From positions 119,769-183,768 of the forward strand of contig MU129004.1 in assembly GCA_014904985.1 (NCBI GenBank): 64,000 nt of DNA, written 5' to 3'. Below the pieces are notes generated by a model that was not told the DNA's origin, ran no database searches, and was given only the letters and a program-made list of their open reading frames with translations. The DNA is from Hydnum rufescens UP504. Its lineage: Eukaryota > Basidiomycota > Agaricomycetes > Cantharellales > Hydnaceae. Position numbers and translations under genes: made by a program. This document shows, piece by piece, positions 45,185 to 57,199 of this stretch (the stretch's first letter is position 1; each line of letters opens with the position of its first letter).

Positions 45185-46930
45185 ATGTATCAGTCCAACC
45201 ATCCTGACATAGTGAAGGCAGTATGCAAGCATCTTGTGGAGTACCATGCAATTGGGGTTCCTATTTCTTGCATCATTGTCAAATCAACACTCATTGGGAC
45301 AATTAAGTCAAAAGCCCCAGAACTACTCATAGACAGGAAGTTCAAGTGTTCTGACAAATATATCCATTGCTTTCTACATACATACACATTTGCAGTGGTC
45401 AATGTGTACTTCCACCCAAGCAGCCCAAAAGATCCTGAGTGATTGGGAACAGCAGTGTGTAGATGATTCATGTGTATTGCTTATAACATTAAACTGTTCA
45501 CTATCCCTCCTGAGCTTGTTATCAATGCCAACCAGACTGGGGTGTGTCTCATCCCAGCTGGAGATAAGACTTGGGCTCCAACAGGAAGCAAACAGGTCAT
45601 GACTATGGCAAAGGAGGAAAAGTGACAGTTCTCACTGATGGTGGCAACATTGGCTGCCGGAGAGGTAATCCCATTCCAGGCAATCCATAAGGGAAAGACA
45701 ATGAGTTCTCTTCTGTCTTTGAAGAGTCATGCTAAAGGAGAGTCCATGGGAATCTGGTGGACCCCTGGAGGTGCTACCCACTGGAGCTCATTGGAAGCTA
45801 TGAAGGAGGTATGTATGAGATGAATTATATTTATCTATCTATGATCTTCCTGATGGTACTGCAGTATGATTTAGTGGGTAGATAAAGTTCTTAAACCTCA
45901 CATTCAATGAGTCAAAGCATGCCACTTCCTTCCTCAATGGCAGAAATCCATCCTCATAATTGATATATGGTCTGTCCATCAATCCAAGGAATTTACAGGG
46001 TGGATGAAAGGAAACCACCCTGACATAAAAATTAACTACATTCCTGGTGGATGTATGTGTTCATTCTTGAGTTTTGAAACATTGACCTTAGTTATATTTC
46101 CAAATAGGCACAGGGAAGTTTCAACCTGCCAATGTAGGCCTATAATGACCTATCAAGCACCATATATGATGCCAATGCCTCGAGGACCTGATTTCATATG
46201 TCAGGGAAGAGCTCAACAGAGGGGTGGGACCTGGTAATATCCATGTGCCAACTGACATTAATCAGCTGTGCAATGCCACTGTGGTATGGATAACCAAGAC
46301 ATTCAAATGGCTTCAGGACAATCCAAGTCTGGTACAATTGGTGCATTGACTCAGGCAATATGTGTGCAACACCAAATATTCAGTGATTCTTAGGCATGGA
46401 AGCTGTGTACTGCCAGGAATTGGAATCTATCATATGAATGTTTGACCAGTGCTGAGGCTGTATCAACTGTGCTGGAGCAGATCTGTCATTCACTCTTCAG
46501 GTTACACCACTTTCTGATGGTCCAGACACCTCTGACACTATAGACCGTCCTGAATCCACTGACTTTGATCAAGATGACAATACATCTCACCCTGCTACCC
46601 ATCTTGCTCAAGTCCATCTTGACCCCTGATACACTTCTCCAGCAATGGCTATGAAACCAGCAGCAAGGCCAAAGAAATTTAAGATAAACAACAACCTCTT
46701 TGCACTGGATGAGTCTGGCCACAGTTATCAAATTATCAGTCTGTTTGATGAAGAAGAGCTTACTGACAAGGATGCCAAAGGCAAAACTGACCCAGAAGAT
46801 GCAGATGAGTCAGAGACTGAAGTGGACCAGAACAGCACCAGTAAGTGTTCATTAGTATATATCCTTCATGTGATGGTCAATAATGGTTCATTAGGATCTG
46901 GGGATTTGCAGATGGACATTGATAGGTGAC
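45185..46930 (+). pseudogene. Pogo-like DDE transposase remnant
   Basis: Broken frames together resemble fungal pogo/Tigger transposases (DDE_1). Recognisable blocks are HLVEYHAIGVPISCIIVKS, RKFKCSDKYIHCFL, IPPELVINANQTGVCLIPAG (the first catalytic Asp position holds Asn), GSKQVMTMAKEEK, AAGEVIPFQAIHKGKT, IIDIWSVHQSKEF (second acidic position) and NHPDIKINYIPGGCM. Stops and frameshifts separate them. The last open stretch, 46645-46929, encodes an acidic tail (SLFDEEELTDKDAKGKTDP). The gene is dead, but its order of motifs is intact. Confidence 0.8.
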
Positions 46931-47719
46931 CCCCAAACCAGAAATCTTACAGTCACCTCAATTGTTCCGATGATGAGGACAAAAATAATATAGCCTATAC
47001 TCCTAGTTTTGTTTGATCAAGTCACTACCAGATGCCAGAGATCAGTGTACCCTGAGAGATCACCAGCCAAGTCTTTATTCTTGATTAGGCACTTTCTTTT
47101 CTTTCCCCCTGTGCATGACCCCATTTTATCAAGTTGAAGCTAAAAATTCATTTTTGGGGCCTTGGGAAGGCCTCTAAATATTAATTTTCATCATCTTACA
47201 TCTGGGACAGATTTTGAGGCATTATGCTGAACTTGAGGAGGTATGAAAGCCATCCCCGGGTTGTTACATTATTTCTGAGATCATTACACTGGACTTTCAG
47301 GGCATTATGTTATGCTTTCATAGACTTATGGTGCATACAGTATATGATTCACTGCACATTTACTGGCTAGTGAAGTTCATCTGCATGACCTCCAATAGCA
47401 TAGAGTCAACCTCTCATCTGATATTTCCATGACCTTGCTCAAGTGCCTAATGTGTCTTCTCACACACCCGGCCATCCAACATCTATGCAGTGCTCAGGTA
47501 GGCTGGAAATTAATGGTAATTACAGCAGAAATTAAATATAAAATCCGAAAATGTTGTTAAATCTGATCAACATCTCTGAAAAGACCGGGGGAGTGATTTC
47601 ACCACCAGGGTTGCAGTAACATGGCTATTGCACTGTGGAGTGCTCTAGCTACATGAAGCTCAATTTTATGTCATTTTAGCACAGATATATTTACTAACAA
47701 AGTCTTGACTTAAGTCCAC

Positions 47720-47797
47720 TTCAAGTCAAGCCAAGTCCTTCAAAGCCAAGTCCAAGCCAAATATTTGTAATCAAATAACTTGGCTTGACTTGACTTG
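47720..47797. repeat. Imperfect hairpin of CAAGTC motifs
   Basis: TTCAAGTCAAGCCAAGT at 47720-47736 is complementary to ACTTGGCTTGACTTGACTTGAA at 47776-47797 apart from one extra TTGAC unit. It lies at the boundary where CpG-depleted DNA gives way to normal composition and may mark a transposon end. Confidence 0.55.
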
Positions 47798-47806
47798 AAA
47801 CGGACT

Positions 47807-48799
47807 GGCTCGGGACTCAAGCCGGCTTAAGTCCGAGTCCAACGGCCTCCTGTGACGTGTGACCGCGGATTTCCAGTTCAGTTCACAGCCGTGTGACGCG
47901 TGACTGAACAGTTGGTCGAAATAGTACAGTACTTTGTGTATCTGCACTTCACTCTTGTGGGGTAGCCGGCGGCCAGCACCACTAGGATCCGCTGATCGAA
48001 TCCCCAAATTTGGATCCACCGATTCGGACCCCCTCAAGATGCCCAATCTGAACGGATGCTATCCGGTCTGATCTGTGGGATCAAGTTGATCCCATCAAGC
48101 GGCAGGAACCACAGGAGAATACTCTCCAAATGACTAATGAGAACAGGGAGGAGTGCCGTGGTTAGGATTCCCCTTAGTCCTCCACATTCTGACCCGGCCA
48201 CAAATGGCACCTCGGCGGTAAAGGATCCCGGGACGCTCCTTCGGGCTCGAAAGTAGAGTTCGCATTCTATGAGATGTCCGGTGGGATAACGGCGACCCGA
48301 GATCAAAAACTGACGCAGACTGTTCGGCCAATATTGCGAATCTATGGCACTCGCTTTCACACACCCACGAAGGTGTGTTTATTTGGCCTGCCCTCAAGTC
48401 CCGCCCACCGAACCCGTCAGGAACCCGCCGTAGGTTTGAATAGTGGCACTGCTTCCATCTCTGTATTAAGCCTCAACCCTGCTTTTAGGTAATTCTTGAA
48501 CTGGCTTCCATGTCAAGGTATAATCCCACGGATACACTGGATCTCGTGGGTTTTGCATGCCCACTCTGTATTCCGCGGGTTCCCACTCCGCGAGTGACAG
48601 GTAGTTCTCAAGCTTGCAGGGATGCCCCGCGCGATACCCTAGTTGGAAATAGAGCAGCCCTAGGCACACCGATGAAGTATTGATTAGTTAGAATCCGGCC
48701 AGGCAACCCCAATCACTCCAATACATCACTTTCCACAAGACCGCAGAGTAATGAATATTCTGATTCGTACCACTGCGTAGAACATATCCATTACATGCG
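47807..48799. other. Intergenic, no gene recognised
   Basis: Normal CpG content returns. Open frames at 47771-48046, 48034-48360 and 48134-48397 overlap each other and show no domain. Confidence 0.35.
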
Positions 48800-50638
48800 T
48801 TAAAGAGTCAAAACAACGAGTTCAACACACTCCTCCCCGAGCTTAGTTTCGAAGTTCGTTAGGATACGTCGCAGAGAGGAGGAAGGGCCACTGACATTAA
48901 ATAGAAGAATGTGCTCATCATCAATCATTGCCCCGTTCAAGGCATCACTCTTCCGACTCGGATACGACCGTACTGTGTTATGGAACGGCAGGGAGGTAGC
49001 AACTTTACCGAATTCAGTCGCGTCCGTCTGGTCGAAAAATTCGGTCTTAGAGCCGGTCCGCGGGTCCAAGGAAGCGTCCGCTGGATCTGGCCATGACGAC
49101 AGATGGGGAGTAAAATCAAGAACGGTAATAGTCTCCGATCGAAATGTGACACGACGATGGCCATGGGCCGCACGATTATCGAAACGATAGTTGAAAGGAG
49201 GGGAATCTATGTGACGTGTATTCGCAGGTCCCCATTCGGACCACGGAATCCATGGGCCTGTCACCTTCGCTGAACATGGTTCTAGGGAGGCTGGAGGCCT
49301 CCATCCCTGACCAACCTTACGCGCATACTGCTGAATTAACTCCCCGGAGAGAACAACAGCGCCTCCTCCATTCCACCAGGAGCTGAACCATTGGATCGAC
49401 AACCGCACGTCGATGATGGACAGATCCTGGGGGAAGAATGGGGCTGGGCGCCATCCGTGTTCCACAGTTCGAATCTAAAACGACGTCACTAACAAGAATG
49501 GAGCCCTGATTGTCGGTCCAGGGCAGCGCTAGGGAGAAGACCTCGGTGAGGGTCGAGTTGTCTGTGATCTCGTACAACACAATCGCGTCCGCAGAGCCGA
49601 ACCTGCCAATCCAGCTTGGCATGAGCATAGTCCTGTGTCCTACCCACAGAAAAGAACTAGCACCCCTCGGTACAGGGCCTAGACATAAACGTGAGGGGGC
49701 TTTGAGAGGGCGGGGAATGAAACATTGCATCTTACATCCAGTATCACTTCTCCAGTGCGCCAATTCCAGATCATGATAGAGGTGTAGGTTTCGGAGGCAC
49801 ACGCATCTCGATAAATAAATGCCAGAGTCTCCCCATGATTGCCAGTCTACCCAGCAGGTGGGGCAGAATACTTCCGTCACGCGAAAGGATCGGAGTGAGA
49901 GCTCGAGGATGTGGCGTATTGCCCGAAACAGTTCGAAGATGTACAAGCATCTCGCAAGGCTTTTTTGGAAGTGAGGGATCCCAGTCCAACCTAACAAGGA
50001 TCGAATGGTTCAGAACAAGTTCAGTCTCTAATTAGAGACTTACATCTCTACTAGAACGAGAAGATCTTGTCCGGGGTCCGCGACGAACGAATGCACACGG
50101 AAATCGAAGTCGGTGTGGGACCAGATTCGTCCAGGGGAACCGCGGACTACTGAAGGGAGTTCAATGCAAGTGAGGACATCGCTATCACAGTCGAAGAACA
50201 TGCCTCCCGCAAGGAGGTGTTCCGGTCGGCGGCTGTTGTGCTCGGGTCTCTGAGGTAGTGTTATCCGGCTCTCAACCCAATCCAAATGCCTCCACCTGTT
50301 GATGTGGGCTTCTAGTGCTTCGAGCCGTGAAGCAGTGGTGGAAAAAGAACCGTCTAGGCTCTGAGGCCCGTCCACATAGCCACATAGAGCGAGGCGGACT
50401 CTGTACTGCATGGCAATGGATTCATCGATGAGAGTTTTCAGAGTTTTACACACCTGTCGGTAGTTGCAGAGGGAATAATGGATAGCATATAAGTGTGAGC
50501 AGAAGTTCCACAAAGTGGTACGAGTGCTACGATGGGGCTCACTCTTCGACAGCGTAGAAGATCGCGGATGGCCAGGTTATTCAGCGCTTCCAACACAAGC
50601 TCGATGGGGAAACCGCCGAGATCGCCTAACTCATCCAT
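48800..50638 (-). CDS. F-box-like protein
   Basis: Exon 1 (50638-50543) reads GGFPIELVLEALNNLAIRDL followed by LRCRR, the core of an F-box, which would link substrates to SCF ubiquitin ligases through Skp1. After a GTGAGC-donor intron come VCKTLKTLIDESIAMQYRV and LEALEAHINRWRHLDW, a layout common in Agaricomycete F-box proteins. Downstream exons give DPGQDLLVLVE, DWDPSLPKKPCEMLVHLRTV, ELAHWRSDTG, VLYEITDNSTLTEVFSLALP and VQWFSSWWNGGG-like IQWFSSWWNGGG, ending ECVELVVLTL at 48800. The C-terminal two thirds may form a propeller-like domain. An in-frame ATG at 50719 is an alternative start. Confidence 0.7.
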
Positions 50639-50971
50639 GGCGTATGATTCTAGACCGGGTACGGGGTAGAAACAGTTATCTTTGCTTGAGGCGTTGAGGT
50701 GATGATGTGCTAGACCCAATTTGAGCTGGGGGGTTGATTATCATTCGAGTCACCGCAAAACCGGCGATATATATACAATATGGGACAAGAGGGGGAACGA
50801 ATAATAAGTCGAGAGAAAGCAAGTTTTCAAAGCAAGTCGCGCGAACGAAAACGGCACGGATCCAAGATGTGGGAGAACATAGCCACCAAAAAGCCACCAA
50901 AACCCCCAAAATAATACAAAAATGGGAAAATACAGTATAAAAAAAGGAACGGCGGACATGAGCCGCCATCG

Positions 50972-52843
50972 TCAATTATTAACGGCAAGTGCAAAATCCT
51001 TGAACCACATGTACTGATCTCGTGGAGTGGCCCAGGAGGCATCATGACCACCAAAGAAGCTGCTGAAGAAGATCCCGGAAAAGCCGAAACTCGCAGGGGG
51101 TCAGGATCCGTGGCTGCGGCGCCGATCTGCGCATCGGGTCTGGGGGTAGGGAGAAGGGCGGCTGTAGTGACGACGACTGTGACTGTCGCGGCGGGAATTA
51201 TGGCCGAGAGTGACATGGTGGTGGCGTCCGATGGCGAGTCAATAGTTATGGGCTGAGGAACCGGTGCGACCGCCAACGACACGAGTAGAGCGGGTGCAGA
51301 AGGTGACGCAGATGCAGACGTAGACGTAGGGATAGGAGTAGATGTCGACGCGGAATTCTTGCTCGAGAGACGAAATTCCTGCAAGTCGGATGGCACGACT
51401 GAACCCACAGACTTGTGATTGATCGCATACGAGGGTGGTGCCAAGAGTGCACCCGCAAGGCTGCGCTTCGGACGACTTTTCTCCTCGTCGACGCGTTCCA
51501 GAAGGCCCCCAAGAAGGCCGCTATTGCTTCCTCCACCTAGTAGTCCCCCATTGAATGGATCCCCACCAAGAAGTCCCCCAAGAAGCCCATCCACGGCTCT
51601 AGATGGGGTGGGCCGAGGAGCGGACGTTGCTGATGGGGTACTTGCGACACTGCCATGTTGGGTTACATGGGTCGGGTGAAGGTTAGAGTGGGAGGCACTC
51701 TCCATAGGATCCTGAGGCGTAACACTGCGGTAGAATACAGAATCGAGAGTGATGACGCGGTTCCCATTCACGTCGAGGGTGAATCCTCCATCTGGAATGC
51801 CGGGTGTGTTGAGCCGAACAGTTTGACGGACATGCGTCCATTGGCCTCGAGCCCAATGGAAAGAGCCCCGACCGATAGACAGACCATAGTCGGAGTCGCA
51901 TACTGACAAAGGTGGGGTGGAACAGAGAGAGGGGAGTTGCTTGGACTGTTCAACATACTAAGGCGGAAGGGTCAATTGAGGACACGGAACGAGTGCCCTA
52001 TGGCCAAGCACGCACCAAGTAGAGTTCCCCAGCTCCATCTGGTCGCCACATAAGACGAGTGGAGAAACAATCGCTGGCAATATTACCACCACTGCAACCC
52101 ATGTGTCCACCGTAGAGACCCGGAAGCTTTCCACCCTTGACAAAATCGAAATCTTTGTCAATGAAGACGCTGTATTCCATAGTGACATTGTGGGCGTCTT
52201 TCATCGGAAGTGGGTTGGCGTAGAGATCGACACCGCCTTGAAGTTCACTACCAGGATTAACTGATCCCGCAGGGTAGAGCAGCTGAATCACAGCATCAGT
52301 GTCGTTGTTCCATGAGGGAACTGAAGTGGTTGGTTGAGCAGCCGGAGCTGAAATTGTGGCAGAGGCGCTTCCTGGCACACCGGTGACTACTGCGAGGTTA
52401 CTCTGACCGTCTGCGAACTTTCCAATTTTAAAACAGTCCAGAGCGGTGAATTGGGCTGGGAGAGACCAAGTTGAGGAAGGCACATGGGCGTACGCAGGAG
52501 TAGGTGGTGTTGTTGGTATCACAGTCATGATCTGGGTGATGGTGGTGGGAGGCATTTGGAGGACTACACTGGTGATCGTCGCCGGTGCGGCAGTAACAAA
52601 GGCAGTTTCGACTGCTGTGGTTATGACTGGTTGGGCGGGTGGGATAGAGGGGGCCAAACTCGACGAAGCAGAAGCAGAGGAAGCGTCTGGAGCAGCGGAC
52701 ACAAATGCTTCAATGGTAACTGTCTCGACTTGGACATCGAACGCTATGGCATTGTCGCCGGCATTTACTGGCATCAAGCGGATTGGCGAAGAGAAGACAG
52801 GAGCAGTGAACAGGAGAAAGACCAAGAAGTTGAACGAAGACAT
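50972..52843 (-). CDS. Secreted polysaccharide lyase family 14 protein, probable one-base frameshift
   Basis: PL14 enzymes cleave uronic-acid polysaccharides such as glucuronan or alginate. The protein starts with a signal peptide (MSSFNFLVFLLFTAPVFSS), then a Ser/Thr/Pro-rich linker of about 120 residues, then FTALDCFKIGKFADGQSNL, QLLYPAGSVNPGSELQGGVD, KGGKLPGLYGGHMGCSGG and DCFSTRLMWRPDGAGELYL. Exon 2 (from 51957) continues SVCDSDYGLSIGRGSFHWA, WTHVRQTVRLNTPG and DGGFTLDVNGNRVI, and includes GLLGG repeats. The conserved end, IFFSSFFGGHDASWATP and YMWFKDFALAV, lies in another frame reached if one C is missing at the run near 51098. The linker between catalytic block and tail is low-complexity. 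Confidence 0.85.
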
Positions 52844-53552
52844 TAGATTCGTGGCGACCCACGGCGGGTGCAGAGATATGAAGAGGGGGGGAGTAGAAGT
52901 AGAGGCAAGAACGAACTCGCTGAGGCTTAAATACGGTCTACTGTTGTCATATTGAAAATTGGGCTGGCCTCTTACATTCGGGTAGACCAAATCCGAACAT
53001 CCAGACATTGGCAGTAGTGAAGCATTGGGACTTGGCCCAGTAGAGAACACAGGGTGGGACGAGTGCCAGATGGAGAACAGGCCAAAGGCCAGGGACCAAA
53101 TTTACAGTCCAAGAGAATAAGAAACCTCAGCCCTTATGCATGGCTCCCCTGTGATGAACGTGAAAGATCAAAGCAGACACCTTCTGACAATTCCGTGCAT
53201 TTGGTAGATGAGGATGGAGCGGGAGTTTAGGCGACAGTCGACCCTGGGCCCTGGAGGTCAGGGTTCTCATCGGAGACTCGCGACTCAGATTGAGCTGTTT
53301 GCTTCAACTTCGAATATCCTAATGCACGACAGTATACGACATGAACGCAAGGGCCCAAGATAGATGAAATAGAGAAAGGAAGATTACTATTCTCTGGGAC
53401 CGGCTCAGACTCGGGTGTGGAACGCGACAATTCCCGCCGCTTCTGTGCACACCGTGTGACTTTTTTAAGGCTCGATATGGATTTCTCACCTCCGTTATAA
53501 CAATCGAAGTCTTTTAATTTTTCACTCCCTCTATTCACCCTCGGACGCCGTG
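52844..53552. promoter_or_regulatory. Divergent promoter region, PL14 / decarboxylase
   Basis: The 709 bp between two outward-facing start codons holds no recognised gene. A minus-strand frame of 103 codons (53227-53538) has no domain. It should contain both promoters; no motif was identified. Confidence 0.4.
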
Positions 53553-55626
53553 ATGGACATCGAAGAGTAAGTGGGCACCAGTTGGGATGAAAGATCGGTC
53601 ATGCGTAATGCCTCCATTATTCCGCAGATTTAGAAAAGCGGGCTACCGAGCTGTAGATCGTATCTGCGATTACTACGCTTCTCTTTCTGAGCGTCCAGTC
53701 CTTGCCCAGGTCAAACCTGGTTACCTGACATCTGCATTGCCCCATGAAGCCCCTCAGAAGGGTGAATCGATGGATGTAATAGCGAATGACTTTCAGACCT
53801 TGATTCTACCGGGCATAACGCACTGGCAACACCCTTCTTTTTTTGCATATGTGCGCTTGATCTCGCGCGTAGATTTTATAACTCTGATTATACAACTAGT
53901 TTCCCTCTAATGCCACCTTTCCTGGCATGCTCGCTGATATCTATGCAAGCTCTGTTACCAATCCGGGCTTCAACGTAAGTTGAAATAATATTTTTCTTCC
54001 GATTTTCTTCCTTGATGCGTATTTTTCGTAGTGGATGTGTAGTCCCGCATGCACCGAGCTGGAATCCGTAGTCATGGACTGGGCAGCAAATCTGCTGGGC
54101 CTTTCATCTTCCTTCCATGTCGCTTCGGGCGTGGGAGGGGGTGCAATCCAATCGAGTGCATCCGATTCGGCTCTGGTTGCAGTCATCGCAGCGCGAGCTC
54201 GTTTTCTCATCGCCCACCCCGACGTCCCCGCGGAGAAACTTGTCATCTACCTGTCCACCCAGACGCATAGTCTTGGCACGAAGACGGCTGCGATTCTTAA
54301 CATCCCATTCCGGGCCCTGCCTGTGATGCCCGAAGACGCTTTTTCTCTAAGAGGAGACAGGTTACGAGATGCGTACGAGGAAGATCGAAATGCAGGAAAA
54401 TGGCCGTTTGTTCTTAGTGCGTCGTTTGTCGGTGTTCTTAATCAAGTTCTTGGTTTGCGACGATCGATTACCTATAGTTGCCACCGTGGGCAGTACGTCG
54501 TCTGGTGCGGTGGATGCTCTGGAGGAATTGGGTCCCATCAGTAATCTCACCTCTCCCTATTCAAGGGGCTCCTGTTCGTTTCTCTGACACTATTGCGTCT
54601 CTGTAAACAGCGAAAGATTTCCCAGACTTCTGGTTGCATGTAGACGCGGCTTGGGCGGGCGTGAGTTTCTCATGTCCAGAGTATCGCGAACAAGGCAGAT
54701 TGAAGGAAATCAATGCCTTTGCGGACTCGTGCTGTGTCAATTTTCACAAGTGGGGTCTTGTGAACTTCGTACATTTTATTCCATCATTAGTCTGTCAAAA
54801 CACGGTCTCACGGGTATGGTCTGGTTTTCCTTGTCCAGGATGCATCTACATTATGGCTACGAGATCGGCGGCATCTCACGGAAGCATTGGACGTCTCCCC
54901 CTATTACTTGCGCAACAAACACAGTGACGAAGGTACCTTGCAATTTCGGGATAATTTCAGTTCAGACTTCCCTTCTCGCCTACAATTTTTTTACTATATT
55001 TTGGAATTGATAGGAACCGTCATTGACTATCGACATTGGCAAGTTGCCCTCGGCCGACGCTTCCGCTCTATCAAACTCTGGTTCGTACTGCGAAGCTATG
55101 GTGTGGAAGGTTTCCAAAATCATATCCGCAAGGTAACCGAAATCCGTCCGTCCGTCGTTCCCCACCCTAACCGCCTCCCTTGCTACTGACTCCAATCAAC
55201 CACACTTGCATCTCATAACAGTGTGTTCGCCTCGGAACATTGTTCCACGATCTCCTCAGTACATCGTCCATCTTTGAAGTTGTAACTCCGCGCTCCCTTG
55301 CGCTCACGGTCTTCAGGCTCATCATCCCAGATGCAGGCGCAGACGCATCTTCACCACCACCTGCATCCCTCGCGCGGCCCATAGATCTCCAAACTCTCAA
55401 CGAGCTAAACATGGAGCTCCATCACCGTCTGACTGAGGGCAGCGGCCCTGGCGGAGAAGACGATAAATTGTTTTTGACGCGCACGGATCTAAATGGTAAG
55501 GTGTGCATACGGCTCGTCGTGGGCGCCGAGAGGACACAGGAGGAACATGTTCAAAGAGCGTTTGATATTTTGTGCAAGGTTGGGAAGGTGTTGTTAAACG
55601 ACGTCACACCCATCCGTGAACCCTGA
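53553..55626 (+). CDS. Aromatic-L-amino-acid decarboxylase (PLP group II), 511 residues
   Basis: The enzyme family decarboxylates tyrosine, DOPA or tryptophan to the matching amine. Nine exons close in frame: 53553-53566, 53628-53850, 53900-53974, 54032-54416, 54478-54540, 54611-54768, 54839-54932, 55014-55132, 55222-55626. Motifs are [95 protein letters not shown] (PLP-binding Asp) and [10 protein letters not shown] with the PLP lysine. [18 protein letters not shown] and an arginine-rich C-terminus follow. Length matches the family and no residue needed for catalysis appears lost. Substrate preference cannot be read from the sequence. Confidence 0.93.
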
Positions 55627-55874
55627 AAGTTGGCTGTTGGAGGTGAATCTTTTTTGGGGGAAAGTAGTGTAAAGATAGAGGGCTGCCCCCCCATCTACAG
55701 GCTCAATTTGAATATCTACATACCTGATGTAGTTTCTCAAGTGTATCTTCTTGACACTGAGAAATTGCTCTTGAGGGGACTAAGAAAGAATAGCTTGATT
55801 CATCACACATGAATGGTGACATTCTCCCCTGCATGCTCCTAGTCTGCATATCTCTATTATTTGACTGAAAATTG

Positions 55875-55947
55875 TGGTGGAACCAGGGTTTGAACCTGGG
55901 ACTTCCTGCCTTCTAGTCAGGTGCTTTACCAACTGAGCTATCCCTCC
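55875..55947 (-). tRNA. tRNA-like sequence, probably a pseudo-tRNA or SINE head
   Basis: On the minus strand the 73 nt fold as a cloverleaf: acceptor GGAGGGA/TTCCACC (one A-A mismatch), D arm with GCTCAGTTGGTA, a good T arm CCAGG/TTCAAAC/CCTGG and internal promoter boxes A and B. The anticodon stem CCTGA/GCAGG has a mismatch next to the loop CTAGAAG, which would place AGA as anticodon. A true AGA tRNA (Ser) has a long variable arm, absent here. The B box shows TTCAAAC where TTCGAAT/C is usual, fitting CG-to-CA decay. It lies at the edge of transposon DNA. Confidence 0.5.
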
Positions 55948-57199
55948 AATTCTGGAGATGGAGCTTATTATCCAACATTCCTCCTGAAGTTCTAAGAGGC
56001 TAAATCCATTGACTTGGCACCCCTTGTGTACTCTTCAAAGCACCTTGGACAGCCATAAGTCTGGTCATTAGGTACCAAATCCCAGACATGTTTTAGTACC
56101 TAACTAGGTATTTGAGACTATGGGGGCCCAGTGGGGCCCCATTGGACCCCACTACTCAGCCTGAACTGTTGAAATCAGTAGTCAAATTAGGGTTAACTAA
56201 TTTCTGTATCAGTATGGTCCTAGAGACCCTATTGTTTGGGATATCCAGAGGACATCCTATCGACACTCACAGGAAAAATTAAGAACCTACGACTTCCTAG
56301 GAGGTCCTGGGAGATCCTAGGAGATCCTGGGATATCCTGAACAATATAAAATAGTCATTATCATGGTACAGCTTCATCTTGTAATTCCTGGGACATCCTA
56401 GAGGGACTTATCAAATTGGACTGACAACTATGTACATGTAGTCACTAAGCCCGCAATGCATCTTGGTCAATAGACTCTCCAATGGTAATGTCAAACTCAA
56501 TGACAGGGTCTATTTCACCATTGACACTTTTTGACAAATCATCATCAGAGCTTTCCAAACACAAGGAACCTTCATTATCCTCGATTCAGTTTGTTTCCAA
56601 GTGTGGAAGAGTAGCTCGACAGTGGGGATTTGAATGATGGGGTCAGAGAGTTGGAAGGATCCAAGGTTGGATGTGTTTGGACATTAGGGATGCTGTTGCA
56701 GTCTGCCATGCAGCTCCCAGCTCTTGCAGTTGTGCAAACTTTGAAGCGATAGCATGCTTCAGATCTGGATCTGATAGAAGTTAGTGAATACGTAGTTCTA
56801 TAACAGATAGTGATGCACCAGTCATGTACAAGAGGGCATATTGATATGCAATATATTCTTCACAATACCAAGTTTGCATGGAAGCCAACTCTTGCTGGCA
56901 TCATGCGATCTCCTCTTGACAATTGACCATCTCTTGCATGAAGCAAATACCCTTGTGGATGTTTTCATTCCCAAGCCAAGGTGGAACCCGTCCACCGAAT
57001 TTGGCAAGAGGGTCTTCGTCTATGTAAGCCTTTGGGGTCAATTGGTGGTGGCACAACAGCATGTGGAGTGGGTTTCTTTTGAGAGATGAGCTTCTTCTGC
57101 AGCCAATTGAATTGTGTCATGAGCTTGTTGACAGTGGGGCTGTGCTGTTTAATGGCTTTTTTGGTGTGTTCTCATGTTGCATGGTCTATAACAATTCTT
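55948..57199. other. CpG-poor region without a gene
   Basis: No family is recognised. A short tandem run of TCCTAGGA/TCCTGGGA-like motifs lies at about 56295-56335, and GGGGCCC-rich sequence at 56125-56150 is reminiscent of the subterminal repeats of the palindromic element. It probably belongs to the same decayed transposon as the region to its right. Confidence 0.4.

Larger units (their letters stand above)
42420..47690. mobile_element. CpG-depleted, decayed DNA-transposon region
   Basis: From here to about 47.7 kb CG dinucleotides almost vanish while TG and CA are abundant, in sharp contrast to both sides. The only protein homology is to a pogo-like DDE transposase on the plus strand. Element ends could not be defined. 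The composition fits long-term cytosine methylation at CG followed by deamination. Confidence 0.65.

Noticed and set aside
55875..55947. Functional tRNA-Ser(AGA)
   Set aside because: Serine tRNAs need a long variable arm; this one has five nucleotides there, plus stem mismatches.
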